Shown one piece after another: positions 31,421-34,051 of a stretch of 34,051 bases of DNA. Source of the stretch: Novosphingobium sp. (GTDB lineage Bacteria; Pseudomonadota; Alphaproteobacteria; Sphingomonadales; Sphingomonadaceae); the NCBI GenBank assembly GCA_024236235.1, contig JACKKV010000012.1, forward strand, positions 1 to 34,051. Reading direction: 5' to 3'. Both the position numbers and the translations under genes were made by a program. The first letter of the stretch is position 1. Every line of letters starts with the position of its first letter. Below the pieces are notes generated by a model. The model was not told the DNA's origin. It made no database searches and worked only from the letters and a program-made list of their open reading frames with translations.

Positions 31421-32712
31421 CAGCCAAGCTTCCTTTCGATGGATTTCAGCGCGTCTGCCGCGCGCAACAATTCATGCGGCTTGCGCGCATTGGCAAGCCG
31501 CGCGGCCAATGCGGCAAAGGGGGTGTCGCTCAACCCGCGCGCGCTCAGCGCACGGTCAATCGCAGCATCAGTGCGGGCATCGTCTGCCTGCGGTTTCAGC
31601 CCCAGCCGTGCCGTGATGGCGCGGCGCATCAGCGCGGCATAGGGCGGGCCGAGCAGGTGCAGCCGGCGACTGCGGCGAATCAGCCCGGCGCTGTTGGCCA
31701 CCAGCTGGCCCTTGCCCAGGGCGATGGCCGGACCTTGCGCCAGCGGCGGGCCGAAGCGGCGGAACGCGCGCCAGCCCACCACGATCCCGGCGATGACGAG
31801 GCACAGGGTGGCCGCAAGGAATGGCGGGGTGACGGCCAGCGTCAGCAGGTTCATCGCCCGGCCCAGCCCGTTTTGCGTCAGATCGAAGCTGACCGCGCCG
31901 ATTTCCCAGTCCGTCGCCGCGCCGATCAGCTCGACCGCCAGATCGGCATTGGCGGCCTTGGCCAGGCCGTAATTGTCCAGCAGATCAGGCTCGAACACGA
32001 ACACCACAGGGTAAGTGCGGCTATTCTCTGCCCTGGCGGTATCCGCCAGCCCGGCCATTTCGGTGAGGCCCGCCGCCGCGCCGCCATCGGCGCGATAGGC
32101 GGCCAGCACCCGTCCGCTGGCCGGATCGCGCACCAGCGGCACCAGCCCGGCGCCCGTGCCCGACTGAACCTGCGCGCGGTCAGGCAGGCTGCCCGCAATG
32201 CCCCATTCCACTGGCCCTGCCTGCCAGCCATCTGCCGCGCCGATACGCACGCTCACATCATCGGCAAAGCCTTCCCAGCCGGGCGATTGCGCTTCGCCCA
32301 GCTGGACCCAGCCCTGCTTTGCGCCCTTCGTCCCGTCAGGCAGGGGATATGCGCGCCATTTGGGCAGGATGAGGATGGTCGGCCCCTGATAACGGCGCGC
32401 GGTCACGATCTCGTCCAGCTCGTCCCCCTTGGCCTCGTGCGGCGGGGTCAGGATCAGCAGGCCGGGTGAATCGAGTGCGCCGTCATTGCGGTTGAGCGTT
32501 ACGCCATAGCCTTCCTTTTCCAGCAGATGGGCCAGCGCGGCATAGCCGTTCAGCCCCTTCCCACCGGCATGGCCGCCACCATCATTGGTACCCTGACCAG
32601 TTTCGCCCACGCCGATGAAATAGAGCGTGAGGAGAAAGGCCGCCGCCCCGATCACCAGCATGGCCAGCACGGTGCGCGGCGAAAACGGCGCGGCGGGGCG
32701 GGGCCGGGTCAT
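31420..32712 (-). CDS. DUF4350-containing membrane protein
   Basis: The 430-aa protein has an N-terminal membrane helix (VLAMLVIGAAAFLLTLYFIG), a periplasmic DUF4350 region starting with GYAALAHLLEKEGYGV and LLILTPPHE, a second membrane helix (ATLCLVIAGIVVGW, about 310-324) and a cytoplasmic helical tail. DUF4350 resembles Rossmann/GATase-like sugar- or peptide-binding folds; its role is unknown. The gene overlaps both neighbours: start inside DUF4129 (4 bp), stop at the moxR ATG. Confidence 0.85.
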   Translation of the reverse strand: MTRPRPAAPFSPRTVLAMLVIGAAAFLLTLYFIGVGETGQGTNDGGGHAGGKGLNGYAALAHLLEKEGYGVTLNRNDGALDSPGLLILTPPHEAKGDELDEIVTARRYQGPTILILPKWRAYPLPDGTKGAKQGWVQLGEAQSPGWEGFADDVSVRIGAADGWQAGPVEWGIAGSLPDRAQVQSGTGAGLVPLVRDPASGRVLAAYRADGGAAAGLTEMAGLADTARAENSRTYPVVFVFEPDLLDNYGLAKAANADLAVELIGAATDWEIGAVSFDLTQNGLGRAMNLLTLAVTPPFLAATLCLVIAGIVVGWRAFRRFGPPLAQGPAIALGKGQLVANSAGLIRRSRRLHLLGPPYAALMRRAITARLGLKPQADDARTDAAIDRALSARGLSDTPFAALAARLANARKPHELLRAADALKSIERKLG

Positions 32713-33341
32713 GGCGCCCCCGCCGCCGGCAGGCGGGCCAGCGCAAAATCGGCATAAGCGGCGCGCGCGGCCTGCCAGTCCCCCGCATCAAGCGGGCTGA
32801 GCGCGAAAACCGCGCGTTCCACCCGCTCCGCGATCAGGGCGAAGGCGCCGCGCTCCTTGTCGGGCAGGCCGGGCAGTGCGGCAATCTCGCGCGCGGTGCT
32901 GGACGGCTCCAGCCAGTCGGGCCGCGCATCGCGGATCTGGCGTACGCTGCGCAGCAGCAGCAGGTGAGTCGCCTCGTCGAACCGGCCGGCAGCGGCCAGC
33001 GCATCGGCATCTTCGAGCAGGGCCAGCGCCGCTTCCTCGTCCGGCGTCCAGTTCTCCGCCTCGGCGTTGCGGGGGCGCCTCAGGCCAAGCTGCGGGGCGA
33101 TCAGCCGCCAGGCCAGGATCAACAACAGCAGCGCGGCGATGCCCAGCAGGATCCAGCGCAGCAGCGGCCAGTTCTGACCGATCCATTCGCCCGCCGGGCC
33201 AAGCAGGTCGCGCAGCCATTCCTGCAGCCGTTTCAGCCATTCGGGGGTTTCGGGCGGCCTGGGTTCGGGCAGCGGGGCGAATTGCAGGTCGCTTTCGGCG
33301 CGCACGGCTTCCCAGTGGCGCGCGGTCTGCCCTTGCGCCAC
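32709..33341 (-). CDS. DUF4129-containing membrane protein
   Basis: The 210-aa protein starts at GTG 33341, with GAGG 7 nt upstream. A Pro-rich periplasmic head (residues 20-40) precedes one membrane helix (LLRWILLGIAALLLLILAWRL, about 63-83) and a cytoplasmic DUF4129 domain (EDADALAAAGRFDEATHLLLLRSVRQI). DUF4129 is regularly encoded with MoxR/DUF58 and transglutaminase-like genes. It begins 3 bp after the pheA stop and overlaps DUF4350 by 4 bp. Confidence 0.85.
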   Translation of the reverse strand: MAQGQTARHWEAVRAESDLQFAPLPEPRPPETPEWLKRLQEWLRDLLGPAGEWIGQNWPLLRWILLGIAALLLLILAWRLIAPQLGLRRPRNAEAENWTPDEEAALALLEDADALAAAGRFDEATHLLLLRSVRQIRDARPDWLEPSSTAREIAALPGLPDKERGAFALIAERVERAVFALSPLDAGDWQAARAAYADFALARLPAAGAP

Positions 33342-33344
33342 CGC

Positions 33345-34051
33345 TCAACCTCGTTCGCGCGCCAGCGGGTAGGAGCCAAGCAGGCGCATTTCCTTGGAAT
33401 AGAACGCCAGCTCTTCCAGCGCCAGATCGACCGGGGGATCGCCCGGTCGCCCGATGATGTCCGCAAAGAACATGGTCGCGGAGAAGCTTGCCCCCTTCTG
33501 GTAGCTTTCCAGCTTGGTCATGTTGACGCCATTGGTCGCAAAGCCGCCCAGCGCCTTGTACAGCGCGGCGGGCACGTTGCGCACCTCGAATATGAAAGTG
33601 GTCATCGCCTTGCGCGAATCGAGCGCGGCCGGATCGAGCGGCGCGCGCGCCAGCACCACGAAACGGGTCATGTTGTCGGCTGCGTCTTCCACCCGGTCCT
33701 CGACCAGCGTCAGCCCATAAAGATCGGCGGCCAGCGCGGGGGCCAGCGCCGCGATCGTCGGGTCCGCCAGTTCAGCGACCTGCGCCGCGGCGCCCGCCGT
33801 ATCAGCATGCGACAGCGGAACGATGCCCTTGGCGCGCAGATATTCGCGACACTGGCCCAGCGCCTGGGGATGGCTGTATGCCGCCTCGAACGGGCCGTGG
33901 CCGATGCCCATCAGCGCGTGATGAATCGGCATGAAATGTTCGGCCACGATGTACAGCCCGCTTTCGGGCAGCAGAAAATGAATATCGGCCACCCGGCCAT
34001 GCTGGGAATTTTCGATCGGGATGATGGCCGATCCGGCGCTCCCGTTTTTCA
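33345..34051 (-). CDS. pheA: Prephenate dehydratase (5' end outside window)
   Basis: The frame is open to the window edge, so the N-terminal part is missing; about 234 residues are seen. The visible part begins in the catalytic domain, with IIPIENSQHGRVADIHFLLPES (PIENSxxGxV is a family signature), followed by DNMTRFVVLAR, which contains the catalytic TRF motif. The C-terminal ACT domain (TTFIFEVRNVPAALYKALGGF, NGVNMTKLESY) binds phenylalanine for feedback inhibition. The enzyme makes phenylpyruvate from prephenate. It is a stand-alone dehydratase, with no chorismate mutase seen. It leads into the DUF4129-moxR operon only 3 bp downstream. Confidence 0.93.
   Translation of the reverse strand, partial: KNGSAGSAIIPIENSQHGRVADIHFLLPESGLYIVAEHFMPIHHALMGIGHGPFEAAYSHPQALGQCREYLRAKGIVPLSHADTAGAAAQVAELADPTIAALAPALAADLYGLTLVEDRVEDAADNMTRFVVLARAPLDPAALDSRKAMTTFIFEVRNVPAALYKALGGFATNGVNMTKLESYQKGASFSATMFFADIIGRPGDPPVDLALEELAFYSKEMRLLGSYPLARERG

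Noticed and set aside
1..34051. tRNA, rRNA, riboswitch or complete insertion sequence
   Set aside because: I scanned the intergenic stretches by eye and saw no cloverleaf, rRNA or transposase gene; a covariance-model search could still find a small RNA.

Overview
The window reads as a chromosomal segment of an alphaproteobacterium, most likely of the order Sphingomonadales (Novosphingobium/Erythrobacter-like). This is inferred from the high GC content, the gene neighbourhoods (secB beside timA-mltA-smr; a moxR-DUF58-spoIIM-RDD operon next to pheA), and the style of the small conserved proteins. I assigned it by recognising protein families, not by a database search.

Layout. (1) 1-4406 is an accessory, prophage-like block. 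A leftward operon of overlapping genes (helix-turn-helix protein, unknown protein, ParB-like protein, unknown protein, adenine DNA methyltransferase cut by the window edge) diverges from a rightward CI-like S24 repressor across a repeat-rich operator. Behind the repressor, in the same direction, lie a secreted protein with a calcium-loop-like motif and two very small genes. (2) 4407-4900 has no convincing gene. It holds four degenerate copies of a CTGACCC(A/G)GTT motif and a perfect 11-bp inverted repeat, and looks like a mobile-element or island junction. (3) 4901-6195 carries two small proteins and a DUF4136 lipoprotein. (4) 6313-15000 is core housekeeping: secB-murJ-trpS leftward, timA-mltA-smr rightward, aroC leftward, ruvAB rightward. 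(5) 15185-16117 encodes an exported, Gly-rich then Ser/Thr-repeat protein with a PEP-CTERM-like tail. (6) 16281-25518 holds aconitase, a DMT transporter, two L,D-transpeptidases from different families, a glycosyltransferase-like protein, ispG and a CorA/ZntB-type channel. (7) 25581-27105 is a two-gene set: a DUF2946 protein and a Met/His-rich outer-membrane protein that suggests metal (copper) handling. (8) 27157-34051 is a tight leftward operon pheA-DUF4129-DUF4350-moxR-DUF58-spoIIM-RDD, with pheA truncated by the window end.

How the genes work together. The prophage block has a bistable immunity switch controlling an early operon, with probable lysogeny-expressed cargo. Several core genes concern the envelope: murJ lipid II flipping, MltA peptidoglycan lysis, two L,D-transpeptidases, SecB-assisted export and TimA. 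The MoxR set is a membrane-associated chaperone/ATPase module whose substrate is unknown. The best candidates for undescribed biology are the lysogeny cargo genes, the antisense-overlapping ORF pair at 1891-2379, the Ser/Thr-repeat surface protein, and the Met-rich/DUF2946 pair.
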